Below, in pieces: positions 14,888-24,593 of a stretch of 42,404 nucleotides of DNA. Below the pieces are notes generated by a model, which worked only from the letters and a program-made list of their open reading frames with translations, ran no database searches and was not told the DNA's origin. The DNA lies in the NCBI GenBank assembly GCA_028821395.1, contig JAPPGP010000215.1, forward strand, positions 1 through 42,404, read 5' to 3'. The stretch's first letter is position 1; the number at the start of each line of letters is the position of its first letter. Source of the DNA: Defluviicoccus sp. Its GTDB lineage: Bacteria; Pseudomonadota; Alphaproteobacteria; MPNO01. Both the position numbers and the translations under genes were made by a program.

Positions 14888-15006
14888 CCCGTCATGCCCG
14901 GACTCGTCCCGGGCACCCACTGACGCCGCCGTCTCTCCGGCCCGGAGGCCATGCGCGCGGACAGGGCGCATGGCCTCCGGGCCGGATCGAGTCCGGCCAT
15001 CACGGG
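14888..15006. repeat. family A repeat carrying a nested 20-bp hairpin
   Basis: The outer arms 14888-14906 and 14988-15006 are inverted (17 of 19 match) and share the sequence of the 8332-8378 element. Between them is a second, perfect 20-bp inverted repeat (14937-14956 and 14966-14985, 9-base loop). It lies between the convergent rpsD and grxD genes, so a transcriptional or mRNA-end role is possible. Confidence 0.75.
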
Positions 15007-15043
15007 GTGGGCGGGAGCCCCGGAGGGGCCGTATCGAGATGCC

Positions 15044-15391
<348 letters not shown>

Positions 15392-15417
15392 CTGGGGCTC
15401 CTGTTGCGATCCGTGGG

Positions 15418-15657
15418 TCAGGCGGTTTCGGGAATTGCGGTCTGCAGCGCGAGCGCGTGAAGCTCGCCGCCCATCCGCCCCTGGAGCGCCTGATAGACCA
15501 TCTGGTGTTGCTGGACCCGCGTCTTGCCGCGGAACGCTTCGGAGACGACATGCGCCGCGTAGTGGTCGCCGTCGCCGGCGAGGTCCTGGATGCTGACCAC
15601 CGCGTCGGGAAGGCTTTCCTTGATCAGGCGTTCGATGTCGCCCGGGTCCATGGGCAC
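15418..15657 (-). CDS. BolA-family protein
   Basis: 79 residues: IERLIKESLPDAVVSIQDLAGDGDHYAAHVVSEAFRGKTRVQQHQMVYQALQGRMGGELHALALQT. This is the BolA fold with the GDGDHY loop and the RVQQHQ..Y..L helix; H in the HALAL tail is the usual cluster-ligand candidate. It should form a [2Fe-2S] complex with the adjacent CGFS glutaredoxin. A GTG at 15657 has GAGGA eight bases upstream; an in-frame ATG at 15651 is the alternative. It sits 31 bases after purL, a common order in alphaproteobacteria. Confidence 0.92.
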   Translation of the reverse strand: MPMDPGDIERLIKESLPDAVVSIQDLAGDGDHYAAHVVSEAFRGKTRVQQHQMVYQALQGRMGGELHALALQTAIPETA

Positions 15658-15688
15658 TGCTGCGATCCTCGTTCTCGCGCCCGCGGGG

Positions 15689-17863
15689 TCAGAGCCCCGC
15701 CATGAAGCGCGGGAACCACGCCTCGTGGGCCTGCTTCAGCCTGGCAAGGGATATATGGCCGTAGCCGGAGACAGTCAACGCCGCGCCCGCCGTGTGCCCG
15801 ATGGTCCTGGCGGGCACGCCGGCGGCGGCGGCTGCCTCGAGCAGCGGGGCGGCGTCGGGCAGCGCGACGAGGTAGCGCCCTTGGTCCTCGCCGAACAGCC
15901 AGGCCAGCGCATCCGCCCCGTCCGGCGGCGCGATCCGGGCGCCGATCCCCGACGCGAGCGCCATCTCGGCGAGCGCCACCAGCAAGCCGCCGTCCGAGAC
16001 GTCGTGGCACACCGACACCGTGCCGCGCGCGATCCGATCCCGGACGAACATTCCGTTGCGGCGCTCGACCTCGAGGTCCACCGGCGGCGGCGGCCCGCCC
16101 GGGGTCTGCAGCACGTCGCGCAGCAGGAGCGACTGGCCGAGATGGCCCGCGGTCGCGCCGATCGCGACGATGTCCTGGCCGGGGCCCGAGAAGGCGATCG
16201 CCGCACGGCGGTCGAGATCGTCGATCAGGCCGAGTGCGCCGATCGCCGGGCTCGGCAGGATGGCGCGCCCGTCGGTCTCGTTGTAGAGCGAGACATTGCC
16301 GGAGACTACGGGGAACTCGAGCGCGCGGCAGGCCTCGCCGATGCCTTCGATGCAGCCGACCAGCTGGCCCATGATGGCGGGCCGCTCGGGATCGCCGAAA
16401 TTGAGGTTGTCGGTCACCGCGAGCGGCCGGGCGCCGGTCGCCACCAGGTTGCGCCACGCCTCGGCCACCGCCTGCCGCCCGCCCGCGCGGGGATCGGCGG
16501 CGCAGTAGCGCGGCGTGCAGTCCACGGTCAGCGCGATCCCCCGCGAGCTCCCGTGGATGCGGATCACCGCCGCGTCGCCGCCCGGCCGCGTCACGGTGTC
16601 GCCCATCACCATGTGGTCGTACTGCTCCCAGATCCAGCGCCGCGAGGCGAGCTCCGGCCCGGCAATCAGGCGCTCCAGCGCATCGAGCGGCGCCACATCG
16701 GACCCGGGCACCGGCGGCATCGCCGGCGGCCCGGTCTCGACATGGGGCCGCCGGTAGCGCGGCGCCGCCGCGACCAGGGGATCGACGGGGATGTCCGCCA
16801 CGCTCTCGCCGCCATGCAAGAGCGCCACCCTTCCGGTATCGGTCAGCCGGCCGATGACCGCGAAATCGAGCCCCCATTTGCGGAACACGCGCGCGGCCGG
16901 CCCCTCGGCGTCCGGGCGGAGCACCATCAGCATCCGCTCCTGGCTCTCGGAAAGCATGATCTCGTAGGCACTCATGCCGGCCTCGCGGACCGGCACCAGG
17001 TCGAGATCGAGTTGGATGCCGACGCCGCCCTTGGCCGCCATCTCGAGCGCCGAGGAGGTCAGCCCCGCCGCCCCCATGTCCTGGATGGCGACGATCGCAT
17101 CGGTCGCCATCAGCTCGAGACAGGCTTCGAGCAGCAGCTTCTCGGTGAACGCGTCGCCGACCTGGACGGTCGGCCGCCTGGCCTCCGCCTCGGCGTCGAA
17201 AGTGGCCGAGGCCATGGTCGCGCCGTGGATCCCGTCGCGCCCGGTCTTCGATCCGACATAGACCACCGGGTTCCCCACGCCGGTCGCCCTCGCATAGAAG
17301 ATCCGGTCCGCATCGGCGATGCCGACCGCCATCGCGTTGACCAGGATATTGCCGTCATAGGCGGGGTCGAACCCGGTCTCCCCGCCGACGGTGGGGATGC
17401 CGACGCAGTTGCCGTAGCCGCCGATGCCGGACACCACGCCGGAGACCAGATGCCGGGTGCGCGGATGGTCCGGGCTGCCGAAGCGCAGCGCGTTCAACAG
17501 CGCGACCGGCCGCGCACCCATGGTGAACACGTCGCGCAGGATGCCGCCCACCCCGGTCGCCGCGCCCTGATAGGGCTCGATGAAGGAGGGGTGGTTGTGG
17601 CTCTCGATCTTGAACACCGCGGCCTTGCCCTCGCCGATATCGACCGCCCCGGCATTCTCGCCCGGCCCGCAGATCACCCACGGCGCCTCGGTCGGCAGGG
17701 TGGCAAGCCAGGCGCGGGAGGATTTGTAGGAGCAGTGCTCGGACCACATCGCCGAGACGATGCCGAGCTCGACCGCGTTGGGCTCGCGCCCGAGGATGTC
17801 GAGGATGCGCGCGTATTCGTCTTCGCTGAGACCGTGCTCGGCGACGGTCTCCGGCGCGATCAC
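15689..17863 (-). CDS. purL: phosphoribosylformylglycinamidine synthase subunit PurL
   Basis: 724 residues, the size of the small-type PurL that works with PurQ and PurS to convert FGAR to FGAM with glutamine and ATP. Motifs include [88 protein letters not shown], and a later [10 protein letters not shown] and [11 protein letters not shown]. The GTG start at 17863 overlaps the rhomboid stop as GTGA, supporting translational coupling. Full length, no frameshift seen. Confidence 0.97.
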   Translation of the reverse strand: MIAPETVAEHGLSEDEYARILDILGREPNAVELGIVSAMWSEHCSYKSSRAWLATLPTEAPWVICGPGENAGAVDIGEGKAAVFKIESHNHPSFIEPYQGAATGVGGILRDVFTMGARPVALLNALRFGSPDHPRTRHLVSGVVSGIGGYGNCVGIPTVGGETGFDPAYDGNILVNAMAVGIADADRIFYARATGVGNPVVYVGSKTGRDGIHGATMASATFDAEAEARRPTVQVGDAFTEKLLLEACLELMATDAIVAIQDMGAAGLTSSALEMAAKGGVGIQLDLDLVPVREAGMSAYEIMLSESQERMLMVLRPDAEGPAARVFRKWGLDFAVIGRLTDTGRVALLHGGESVADIPVDPLVAAAPRYRRPHVETGPPAMPPVPGSDVAPLDALERLIAGPELASRRWIWEQYDHMVMGDTVTRPGGDAAVIRIHGSSRGIALTVDCTPRYCAADPRAGGRQAVAEAWRNLVATGARPLAVTDNLNFGDPERPAIMGQLVGCIEGIGEACRALEFPVVSGNVSLYNETDGRAILPSPAIGALGLIDDLDRRAAIAFSGPGQDIVAIGATAGHLGQSLLLRDVLQTPGGPPPPVDLEVERRNGMFVRDRIARGTVSVCHDVSDGGLLVALAEMALASGIGARIAPPDGADALAWLFGEDQGRYLVALPDAAPLLEAAAAAGVPARTIGHTAGAALTVSGYGHISLARLKQAHEAWFPRFMAGL

Positions 17864-18615
17864 CGGCGACCGCCCCACGGCCCGCGGCGCGAGGCGAACG
17901 AGATCCCCCGACGGATCTGCACCCCCTGGGTGTCCCACAGCCGCACATGGGCCCGCTTGAAGAAGGGGATCAGGACCGCGCCGGCGAGGAAGCCCCCGAC
18001 ATGCGCCCACCACGCGATGCCGGCGCCCTCGCTCTCTACCGTCACCGCGTTGAGGACTTCGAGTCCGATCCAGCTTCCCAGCACGATCACCGTGGGCAGG
18101 CGGATCGGGATGATGCCGAACAGGAGCACCCAGATGCTGACGGTCGGGTGCAGCAGGAAATAGGCGCCGAGCACGCCGGCGACCGCGCCGCTCGCCCCGA
18201 TCGTCGGCACCGTCGATCCGGGAATGCTGAGCGCATGGGCGAGCCCGCCGGCCGCGCCGCACAGCAGATAGAAGACGACGAAGCGGCCATGCCCCATCGC
18301 GTCCTCGACATTGTCGGCGAACACCCAGAGAAACAGCATGTTGCCGATCAGATGGAGCCAGCTGCCGTGCAGGAACATGCTGGTGACCAGGGTCACCGGC
18401 GCGGGCACGATTGCGGCCTCGGCGGGCAGGGCGGCGTTGCCCCACAGCACCGCCGGGATCACGCCGTAGCTGAGCGAGGCCATCTGTTCCTCGCGCCAGC
18501 TCAGCCCGAGCTGCCACAGGAAGACGAGCACGCAGCCCGCGACGATCGCCAGCGTCACGAAGTGATAGCGGACCCAGATCCGCGGGTTGTTGTCGTTGAG
18601 GGGAACGAACGCCAT
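17860..18615 (-). CDS. rhomboid-family intramembrane serine protease
   Basis: 251 residues with about six or seven membrane segments. The catalytic dyad is S142 (GASGAVAG) and H205 ([11 protein letters not shown]); [23 protein letters not shown] with N92 is the conserved L1/TM2 part. Rhomboids cut membrane proteins within or next to the bilayer. The start at 18615 is one base after the purQ stop and its stop overlaps the purL start by 4 bp, so it is translated as part of the purine run. An upstream in-frame start at 18681 would overlap purQ deeply and is rejected. Confidence 0.93.
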   Translation of the reverse strand: MAFVPLNDNNPRIWVRYHFVTLAIVAGCVLVFLWQLGLSWREEQMASLSYGVIPAVLWGNAALPAEAAIVPAPVTLVTSMFLHGSWLHLIGNMLFLWVFADNVEDAMGHGRFVVFYLLCGAAGGLAHALSIPGSTVPTIGASGAVAGVLGAYFLLHPTVSIWVLLFGIIPIRLPTVIVLGSWIGLEVLNAVTVESEGAGIAWWAHVGGFLAGAVLIPFFKRAHVRLWDTQGVQIRRGISFASRRGPWGGRR

Positions 18616-18616
18616 G

Positions 18617-19279
18617 TCAGGCGAGGCTGTCCGCGAGCGACTCGAACAGCGCGCGGCCGTCGATGCCGCCGAGCGCCGCATCGGCGGCGCGTTCGGGGTG
18701 CGGCATCATGCCGAGGATGCGGCGGGCGGGATCGAAGATGCCGGCGATCGCGGCAGCCGAGCCGTTGGGGTTGTCGCGATAGCGGAAGGCAACCAGCCCC
18801 TCGCCTTCCAGCCGGTCGATCGTGGCGCTATCGGCGACGTAGTTGCCGTCATTGTGGGCGACCGGCATGGTCAGGGCGGCGCCCGGCGCGTAGCGGCGGG
18901 TAAACACGGTGTCCGAGCGCTCGACCCGGAGCGCCACGTCGCGGCAGATGAAGCGCAGCCCCGCATTGCGCATCAGCGCGCCTGGCAGCAGCCCGGCCTC
19001 GGTGAGAACCTGGAAACCGTTGCAGATGCCGAGCACGGGGGTGCCCGCCCGCGCGCGGGCCGCGACCGCGCGCATCACCGGCGAATGCGCCGCCATCGCG
19101 CCGGAGCGGAGATAGTCGCCATAGGCGAAGCCACCCGGGATCGCGATCAGGTCGACCGCGGGCAGCTCGGTCTCGGCGTGCCACACCATCGCCGGCGCCC
19201 GCCCGGCGACCGCCTCGATCGCCACCGCGGTGTCGCGGTCGCAGTTCGACCCGGGGAAGACGATGACGGCGGCTTTCAC
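18617..19279 (-). CDS. purQ: phosphoribosylformylglycinamidine synthase subunit PurQ
   Basis: 220 residues, class I glutamine amidotransferase. The catalytic triad is C86 (GICNGFQ), H194 and E196 (MPHPER); the N-terminal [11 protein letters not shown] and [18 protein letters not shown] are typical. It supplies ammonia to PurL. It starts at GTG 19279 with GAGAGG upstream, 55 bases after purS. Confidence 0.96.
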   Translation of the reverse strand: MKAAVIVFPGSNCDRDTAVAIEAVAGRAPAMVWHAETELPAVDLIAIPGGFAYGDYLRSGAMAAHSPVMRAVAARARAGTPVLGICNGFQVLTEAGLLPGALMRNAGLRFICRDVALRVERSDTVFTRRYAPGAALTMPVAHNDGNYVADSATIDRLEGEGLVAFRYRDNPNGSAAAIAGIFDPARRILGMMPHPERAADAALGGIDGRALFESLADSLA

Positions 19280-19334
19280 GCTGCCGGACCTCTCAGCGGG
19301 GTCATGGCCTGTCGGTCTCCGCTCCTCGCGCGCG

Positions 19335-19577
19335 TCATTCCGCCAGCGTGATCTCGTAGTCCTCGATGACCGTGTTAGCGAGCAGGCGCTCGCACATCGC
19401 GCGCAGGCTGTCGCTGGCGCGCCCGGCGTCAGTCTCGGCGAGGTCGATGTCGATCACCTTGCCCTGGCGGACCTCGCCCACGCCGGCGAAGCCGAGCGCG
19501 GCCAGCGCCTGTCCGACCGCCTTCCCCTGGGGGTCGAGCACCCCGTCCTTCAGCGTGATATGGATGCGCGCCCGCAC
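19335..19577 (-). CDS. purS: phosphoribosylformylglycinamidine synthase subunit PurS
   Basis: 80 residues: [43 protein letters not shown] and a C-terminal [16 protein letters not shown], the full PurS pattern. PurS bridges PurQ and PurL in the small-type FGAM synthase. The GTG start lies seven bases after the purC stop, so it belongs to the same transcript. Confidence 0.95.
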   Translation of the reverse strand: MRARIHITLKDGVLDPQGKAVGQALAALGFAGVGEVRQGKVIDIDLAETDAGRASDSLRAMCERLLANTVIEDYEITLAE

Positions 19578-19584
19578 CGGGGCG

Positions 19585-20349
19585 CTATTGCATCACCGCC
19601 GGACCCTTCAGGTCGCCCGGCGCGCTCTCGGGAAGGATGCCGAGCCGGCGCGCGACCTCCTGATAGGCCTCTTCGACGCCCCCCATGTCGCGGCGGAAGC
19701 GGTCCTTGTCCATCTTCTCGTTGGTCTTGACGTCCCACAGCCGGCAGTTGTCGGGGCTGATCTCGTCGGCCAGCACGATGCGCATCTCGTCGTTGGTCCA
19801 CAGCCGTCCGTATTCGAGCTTGAAGTCGACCAGCCGGATGCCGACGGTGATCAAGAGCCCGGTGAGGAAGTCGTTCACCCGGAGCGACATGTGCATGATC
19901 TCGTCGAGCTCCTGCGGCGTCGACCAGCCGAAGGCGGTGATATGCTCCTCGGCGACCAGCGGGTCGTTGAGCTCGTCGGACTTGTAGTGGTACTCGACGA
20001 TGGAGCGCGGCAGCGGCGTGCCCTCGGCGATGCCGAAGCGCTCGGCGATCGAGCCGGCCGCGATGTTGCGCACCACGATCTCGACCGGAATGATCTCGAC
20101 CTCGCGAATCAGCTGCTCGCGCATGTTGAGACGCCGCACGAAATGGGTCGGAATGCCGATCTCGGCGAGCTTGAGCATCAGGTATTCGGAAATCCGGTTG
20201 TTGAGGACCCCCTTGCCGGTGATCGTGCCGGTCTTGGCGTTGTTGAACGCGCTGGCGTCGTCCTTGAAGTACTGGACGAGGGTTCCCGGCTCCGGCCCTT
20301 CGAAGAGGACCTTGGCCTTGCCCTCGTAAATCCGTCTGCGGCGGGCCAT
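19585..20349 (-). CDS. purC: phosphoribosylaminoimidazole-succinocarboxamide synthase (SAICAR synthase)
   Basis: 254 residues, ATP-dependent ligation of aspartate to CAIR. It starts [36 protein letters not shown] and has [47 protein letters not shown], and the [14 protein letters not shown] [11 protein letters not shown] followed by [14 protein letters not shown]. First gene of the purine run, with a promoter-like region and palindrome just upstream. Confidence 0.97.
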   Translation of the reverse strand: MARRRRIYEGKAKVLFEGPEPGTLVQYFKDDASAFNNAKTGTITGKGVLNNRISEYLMLKLAEIGIPTHFVRRLNMREQLIREVEIIPVEIVVRNIAAGSIAERFGIAEGTPLPRSIVEYHYKSDELNDPLVAEEHITAFGWSTPQELDEIMHMSLRVNDFLTGLLITVGIRLVDFKLEYGRLWTNDEMRIVLADEISPDNCRLWDVKTNEKMDKDRFRRDMGGVEEAYQEVARRLGILPESAPGDLKGPAVMQ

Positions 20350-20407
20350 GGCTTGCGACTCGGAACCGATGGAAAGGAATGCGGCGCGCGTCGGCGGCCG
20401 CTGGAGT

Positions 20408-20436
20408 CATATAACAATTTGCGGGTTCGCAAACAA
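20408..20436 (-). promoter_or_regulatory. putative purC promoter with an internal palindrome
   Basis: On the minus strand TTGTTT (20436-20431), a 17-bp spacer and TATATG (20413-20408) form a weak promoter. TTTGCGGGTTCGCAAA (20418-20433) is an inverted repeat with 6-bp arms filling most of the spacer and touching the -35. This is a typical repressor site location; the regulator is unknown. The half-sites resemble, but are oriented opposite to, the E. coli PUR box. Confidence 0.45.
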
Positions 20437-20462
20437 TGGCGGCGATGGGCCGCAGGACTCGG

Positions 20463-21221
20463 CTACTCCACCGGAAGGTAAGGGGCCTCCCCGGGGCGCC
20501 CCCCGGCGGACAGGAACACCGCCCTGCCGCCCTCGACATGCGCCGCCGCGAGGCCGATCAGCGAGCTCGACAGGGTGCCGAACGGGGTATCGGTCGCCAC
20601 GTTCATGGCTTCCCCCGGCCCCGCCCCGGGGAGGCTCTCGCGTGCGGCGAGCAGCGCGGTCCACGAGCTCCAATCGCCGGATGCCGGGTCCGGGGCGGCG
20701 GCTTCGCGGAACAGCGGCAGGTACAGCCTGGTGCGCGCCGAGCCCGCCTCGTCGTTCGGGTCGTGCGCGGTGATCATGGACACGCCTTCGCCGATCTCGC
20801 CCAGCGCGACCCCTCCGCCGCCGTTCGCGCCGAAGCCGCGCAGCCAGTACGCGTCCCGGTTGTCGGCGACCACCAGGTTGAAGCTGCGATAGCTGCACCC
20901 GTCGAGCGCGGCGAGCGCGGTCGCCGCGGCCACCGCGTCGGCATGGTCGAGGGCCTCGAGAACCAGCTCGCCGCGCGAGCGCAGCCGGGGATCGGGGCCG
21001 AGCGAATCGGGCCGGTTGAGCACGCCCGCGACCACGCCGTGGTCGTTGAGCCCGAGCCAGGTGCCGCCGGCCAGCTCGTCCATTCCGGCGATCACGTCCG
21101 GCCGGTCGGGCCAGTGCCGCCCCGGCGGACGCCACGGGCGTTCGGCGTTCTCGTCGCGGTTCGCCGCGATCAGCACCGGCCAGTCGTGGCCGGGCCGCCT
21201 GAGGATGACGAGTGTGCACAT
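20463..21221 (-). CDS. NRDE/TANGO2-family protein
   Basis: 252 residues beginning MCTLVILRRPGHDWPVLIAANRDE, with Cys2 as predicted N-terminal nucleophile and the family-defining NRDE tetrapeptide. GGTWLGLNDHGVVAGVLNR and the late SSSLIGLAA also fit. The fold is of the N-terminal nucleophile hydrolase type; eukaryotic TANGO2 is linked to haem and lipid handling. No substrate is known for the bacterial form. It is divergent to nothing nearby and probably separate from the purine run, which starts 113 bases downstream. Confidence 0.87.
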   Translation of the reverse strand: MCTLVILRRPGHDWPVLIAANRDENAERPWRPPGRHWPDRPDVIAGMDELAGGTWLGLNDHGVVAGVLNRPDSLGPDPRLRSRGELVLEALDHADAVAAATALAALDGCSYRSFNLVVADNRDAYWLRGFGANGGGGVALGEIGEGVSMITAHDPNDEAGSARTRLYLPLFREAAAPDPASGDWSSWTALLAARESLPGAGPGEAMNVATDTPFGTLSSSLIGLAAAHVEGGRAVFLSAGGRPGEAPYLPVE

Positions 21222-21257
21222 CGGCGCGCGGGAGCATCGGAGCGTCGCCCCGTCCGG

Positions 21258-21677
21258 TCAAGCGAGCCGGAACGTCAGACGTAGGTGGATGTCGTCGTGG
21301 CGGTGAGGATCGACGTCGATGACCGAGGCCGTCACCGTCTCCCCGGCGTCGAGCAGCTTGGCGAACGGTTCGTTGTCCGCGCGCGGGACGTAGCCGAGCT
21401 TCGCGCCGGCGCCGGTGAACACCTCGATCGCCAGCTCGTCATAGGCGTTTTCCGGCTCGCGGCGCAGGACCAACGCCTCGCCCGGGCGGAGGGCGGCGCG
21501 TACGCGGCGGGCCTCGTAATAGGCGGTGCCGGCGACGTAGGTCTCCAGCAACGTCAGCCGTCGGCGCGACCGGGCGGTGGCGACGGCGGCCGCGGCGGGT
21601 CCCGCCAGGCCGACCGCGCCGAGCGCCGCGCCGAACAGCCTCCGCCGCGTGAATGCGAGCGGCGACCGAGCGTCCAT
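21258..21677 (-). CDS. exported HIRAN-domain protein
   Basis: 139 residues. The N-terminus (TRRRLFGAALGAVGLAGPAAAAVA) looks like a signal peptide, perhaps Tat-type because of the arginine cluster. Residues about 46-137 form a HIRAN domain: VAGTAYYEARRVRAALRPGEALVLRREPENAYDELAIEV...LGYVPRADNEPFAKLLDAG. In helicases HIRAN binds DNA 3' ends; what a solo exported one does is not established. A TTGACA lies on the minus strand at 21735-21730, with only a weak -10. The start follows CGGGAGATAGAAAG. Confidence 0.82.
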   Translation of the reverse strand: MDARSPLAFTRRRLFGAALGAVGLAGPAAAAVATARSRRRLTLLETYVAGTAYYEARRVRAALRPGEALVLRREPENAYDELAIEVFTGAGAKLGYVPRADNEPFAKLLDAGETVTASVIDVDPHRHDDIHLRLTFRLA

Positions 21678-21830
21678 CTTTCTATCTCCCGTTGTATTTT
21701 GAGCAAGATATTCTTCTTATGTTCCAAGTTGTCAAGACCGGATCGCGAGGCGGGCGCGGCAGCCGGGCCGTTCGCGCGGGGTATGTCGAAGGCGGGTGCG
21801 ATCCTGCGAGATTTCGGCGCCTGAAGGTGG

Positions 21831-21858
21831 TTGCGGGCGGCGCGCGGCCCCATATAGT
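21831..21858 (+). promoter_or_regulatory. putative promoter of the DUF1476 gene
   Basis: TTGCGG (21831-21836), a 16-bp spacer and TATAGT (21853-21858) lie 52 bases before the start codon. The -10 matches five of six consensus positions; the -35 is weak. Confidence 0.45.
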
Positions 21859-21910
21859 CGGCTGAGCGGCCCGCGGGGCCGGAAACCGGTCCAGCGGGAG
21901 ATAGCGGGCG

Positions 21911-22228
21911 ATGGCGACCTTCGAAGAGCGCGAAAAGGGCTACGAGGCCAAGTTCAAGCGCGACCAGGAGTTCCAGTTCAAGACCACCGCGCGGCGCAAC
22001 AAGCTGCTCGGTCTGTGGGCCGCCGAAAAGCTCGGGCTCTCGGACGGCGATGCGGAGGCCTATGCGAAGGAGGTGGTGGTCGCGGATTTCGAGGAGCCGG
22101 GAGACGACGACGTGCTCCGCAAGGTGGTCGCGGACCTCGAAGGCAAGGACGTCGGCGCCGACGAGGTGCGCCGCGAGATGGACCGGCTGATGGCGGTCGC
22201 CGCCGAGCAGGTGGAGAGCGAGGCTTAG
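21911..22228 (+). CDS. DUF1476 protein, zeta-type inhibitor of F1-ATPase
   Basis: 105 residues: MATFEEREKGYEAKFKRDQEFQFKTTARRNKLLGLWAAEKLGLSDGDAEAYAKEVVVADFEEPGDDDVLRKV. The DUF1476 family contains the alphaproteobacterial zeta subunit described in Paracoccus, whose N-terminal region blocks rotation of the F1-ATPase. The inhibitory N-terminus (FEEREKGYEAKFKRDQE) is intact. It is not next to atp genes here. It is convergent with the decarboxylase beta gene, overlapping it by four bases. Confidence 0.88.
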   Translation: MATFEEREKGYEAKFKRDQEFQFKTTARRNKLLGLWAAEKLGLSDGDAEAYAKEVVVADFEEPGDDDVLRKVVADLEGKDVGADEVRREMDRLMAVAAEQVESEA

Positions 22229-22851
22229 CCCTCGACCAGCCGTCCGCCGCCGAACAGGGTGGGGACGTAGCGCGGCGCGTCGATCGCGTCCTGGAAGCGG
22301 CGCTTGGTCACCACCGGATCGAAGCCCGACGGGGGCACCACGACGTCGAGGTCGGGCGCGGTGGCGAGCGCGAGGAAGGACGGGCCGGGCGTGGCCAGCG
22401 CCCCGCCGAGCGCCGGCCCGAAATCCTCCTCGGTCCCGATATTGCGGGCGCGCGCCACGCCGGCGGCTTCGGCAAGCGCGGCAAAGTCGAGCGCCGCGTT
22501 GGTCAGCGCCTGGCCGCCCGAGGCGGCGTGAACCCCGTTCTGGATCAGCAATACGGTCAGGTTCTCGGGCGCCGCCGCGCCGACGGTCACCAGCGCGCCC
22601 ATATGCATCAGCAACCCGCCGTCGCCCTCGACCGCGACGATCTCGCGGTCGGGCCGCGCGACCGCCAGCCCGAGCGCCAGCGGCAGCGCGAGCCCCATCG
22701 CGTCCTCGACATAGAAGTTCTCCGCCCGGTCGCGGATCGCGGCCCACAGATAGGACGCGTTGCCGAGCGCGGTGACGACCAGCGTCTCCGGCGGCAGCGC
22801 CTCGGCCATTGCCCGGTAGTAGGACTCGCGGGTCGGCGCCGGACCGCTCAC
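22225..22851 (-). CDS. sulfopyruvate/phosphonopyruvate decarboxylase-type TPP enzyme, beta (C-terminal) subunit
   Basis: 208 residues carrying the thiamine-diphosphate site: E75-GDG (76-78), then N105 in LLIQNGVHAA, the GDG...N motif. It matches ComE-like beta subunits of sulfopyruvate decarboxylase and the C-terminal half of phosphonopyruvate decarboxylase. The GTG at 22851 overlaps the alpha stop as GTGA; an adjacent GTG at 22854 is possible. Function needs the alpha subunit. Substrate choice between sulfo-, phosphono- or another 3-substituted pyruvate cannot be read from sequence. Confidence 0.83.
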   Translation of the reverse strand: MSGPAPTRESYYRAMAEALPPETLVVTALGNASYLWAAIRDRAENFYVEDAMGLALPLALGLAVARPDREIVAVEGDGGLLMHMGALVTVGAAAPENLTVLLIQNGVHAASGGQALTNAALDFAALAEAAGVARARNIGTEEDFGPALGGALATPGPSFLALATAPDLDVVVPPSGFDPVVTKRRFQDAIDAPRYVPTLFGGGRLVEG

Positions 22852-23354
22852 CACTGCACGTCCTCCTGGCCCAGCAGCAGCACGAAGGGGCTGGAGGCCT
22901 CCTCCGCATAGGTCGCGGCCTGTTCCACCTGTGCGCCGATCGGCCGGGCGCCGTCGGCGACCGCATAGCCGAGGCCGAAGCCGCGCAGGACGGGCTCGGT
23001 CACCCGCCCCTTGGGCACGTGATAGAACACCGGATCGGCGGGGGTGCCGCGATAGGACGCGAGGATCAACAGCGGGAACCGGTAGCGCTGGGCCAAGCAC
23101 ACCATGCCCGCGCCCATCGTCAGCAGCCCCACGTTCTGGATGATCAGCGCGGTCCGGGCGCCGCCCAGCCTGGCGCCGCAGGCGATTGCCAGCGCCTCTT
23201 CCTCGTGGGTCGCGCGGATCAGCGAGATCCACGGCGCCCGTTCGATCCGGACCAGGAACTCGCCGAGCCAGCCATCCGGCACCGCGACGGCGGCGCTCAT
23301 GCCGATCCGCTCCAGCGTCTGCAAAATCTCGGACGGGCGGTGCACCGCGCTCAT
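22848..23354 (-). CDS. sulfopyruvate/phosphonopyruvate decarboxylase-type TPP enzyme, alpha (N-terminal) subunit
   Basis: 168 residues from MSAVHRPSEILQTLERIGMSAAVAVPDGWLGEFL. The catalytic glutamate region is RATHEEEALAIACGARLGGARTALIIQNVGLLTMGAG, a typical PYR-domain pattern (HEEEA). It pairs with the beta gene to rebuild a complete TPP decarboxylase, as in archaeal ComDE. Upstream in-frame starts exist to 23468, but the conserved domain begins at 23354. It is divergent from the TRAP transporter genes across 161 bases. Confidence 0.82.
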   Translation of the reverse strand: MSAVHRPSEILQTLERIGMSAAVAVPDGWLGEFLVRIERAPWISLIRATHEEEALAIACGARLGGARTALIIQNVGLLTMGAGMVCLAQRYRFPLLILASYRGTPADPVFYHVPKGRVTEPVLRGFGLGYAVADGARPIGAQVEQAATYAEEASSPFVLLLGQEDVQW

Positions 23355-23515
23355 CGCGCTACAAGACCGCCCACGGGGACCGGCGTCAAGCGGTTGCGAA
23401 ACGCGCCGGGCGCGTGCCAAAGGGCGCGTCGGCGCTTCCAACCGGGACGGGCACGCCCTAGACTTCATCGTGACGACAACGACCCGCCGGTACGGGTCAC
23501 AGGGAGGAACATCCG

Positions 23516-24529
23516 ATGAAACTTGCGAAACGCCTCAGCGCCGCGGTCGGGACCGGATTGCTGGCGCTCGCCGTCGCGGCGGCGGGCGGGGGCGAGCTCC
23601 GCGCGGCGGCGACCAAGCTGACGATGGTCGGCTCCTGGCCGCCCAAGGTGTCGTCCGCCGCCGATATCGGCATCAAGTATCTCGAGACGGCGAACAAGCT
23701 CGGCAAGGGCGAGGTCGAGATCACCTTCAAGGGCTCGCGCGACGTGGTGCCGACCTTCGACCAGCCCGAGGCGCTGGTGCGCGGCCTGTTCGACATCTGG
23801 TACGGCGCGCCCAACTACTGGGCCGGCGTGGTCCCGGGCGGCTATTTCTTCGAACTGTCGCCTTACGACGTGCCGGACAAGGGGCCGGGCAGCGACCTCT
23901 ACAACTTCATCGTCAAGATGTACGAGAAGCACGGCGTCCGCTATGTCGGCCATTTCTGCGGCGAACCGAGCACCGGCAACCATTTCATGTACACCCAGAA
24001 GAAGATCTCCGGCATCGGCGACCTCAAGGGGCGAAAGATTCGCGTGCCGCCGCTGACCCGCTTCTTCGTCAAGCAGATCGGCGCGGAGCCGGTGACACTG
24101 CCGCCGAGCGAGGTCTATCTGGCGCTGGAGCGCGGCACGGTCGAGGGCTTCACTTGGCCCTATTACGACGGCTTCACCGCCTTCGGATGGCACAAGATCT
24201 CGAAATTCGTGATCGGCCATCCGCTCTACCGCGACGGCGTCAGCATCATGATGAACCTCGACAAATGGAACAAGCTGTCGGGCGATGCGAAACAGGTCCT
24301 GATCGACGCCGTGGGGCCGGTCCAGGGATGGACGGCGGGCTGGGTGTCGGCCTTCCAGGCGCAGCAGCTCAAGGAGATGCTGAAGGCCGGCATGAAGCTG
24401 GTGACGTTCTCCGACAAGGAAGCCGCGCAGTGGGAGACCACCGCCAACGAGGCGCTCTGGGCCCAGTTCAAATCGGTGATGAGCGCCGAGGAATACGCGA
24501 CCGCCCGGCGTCTGCTGGGATACAACTAG
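23516..24529 (+). CDS. dctP: TRAP transporter substrate-binding protein, DctP family
   Basis: 337 residues with a signal peptide (MKLAKRLSAAVGTGLLALAVAAAGGGELRAAA). The mature part shows DctP features: LTMVGSWPPKV, EALVRGLFDIWYGAPNYW, GDLKGRKIRVPPLTRFFVKQIGAEPVTLPPSEVYLALERGTVEGFTW; the R in GRKIRVP is the usual carboxylate-binding arginine. It would deliver an organic acid to the DctQM permease encoded next. The ribosome site AGGGAGGA precedes the ATG. Confidence 0.92.
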   Translation: MKLAKRLSAAVGTGLLALAVAAAGGGELRAAATKLTMVGSWPPKVSSAADIGIKYLETANKLGKGEVEITFKGSRDVVPTFDQPEALVRGLFDIWYGAPNYWAGVVPGGYFFELSPYDVPDKGPGSDLYNFIVKMYEKHGVRYVGHFCGEPSTGNHFMYTQKKISGIGDLKGRKIRVPPLTRFFVKQIGAEPVTLPPSEVYLALERGTVEGFTWPYYDGFTAFGWHKISKFVIGHPLYRDGVSIMMNLDKWNKLSGDAKQVLIDAVGPVQGWTAGWVSAFQAQQLKEMLKAGMKLVTFSDKEAAQWETTANEALWAQFKSVMSAEEYATARRLLGYN

Positions 24530-24593
24530 GCATCCATCGGCCGGCCGGCGGGAAGGCGGACCCGCCGGCCGGTCTCCGCCGCGTTTCCGGGCG

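Noticed and set aside
15590..18163. A long plus-strand open frame opposite purL
   Set aside because: It is an Arg/His/Asp-rich shadow of purL and the rhomboid gene.
23355..23515. Sigma-54-type promoter in the decarboxylase/TRAP divergent region
   Set aside because: No GG-N10-GC element with the required TGGC/TTGC context was found on either strand.
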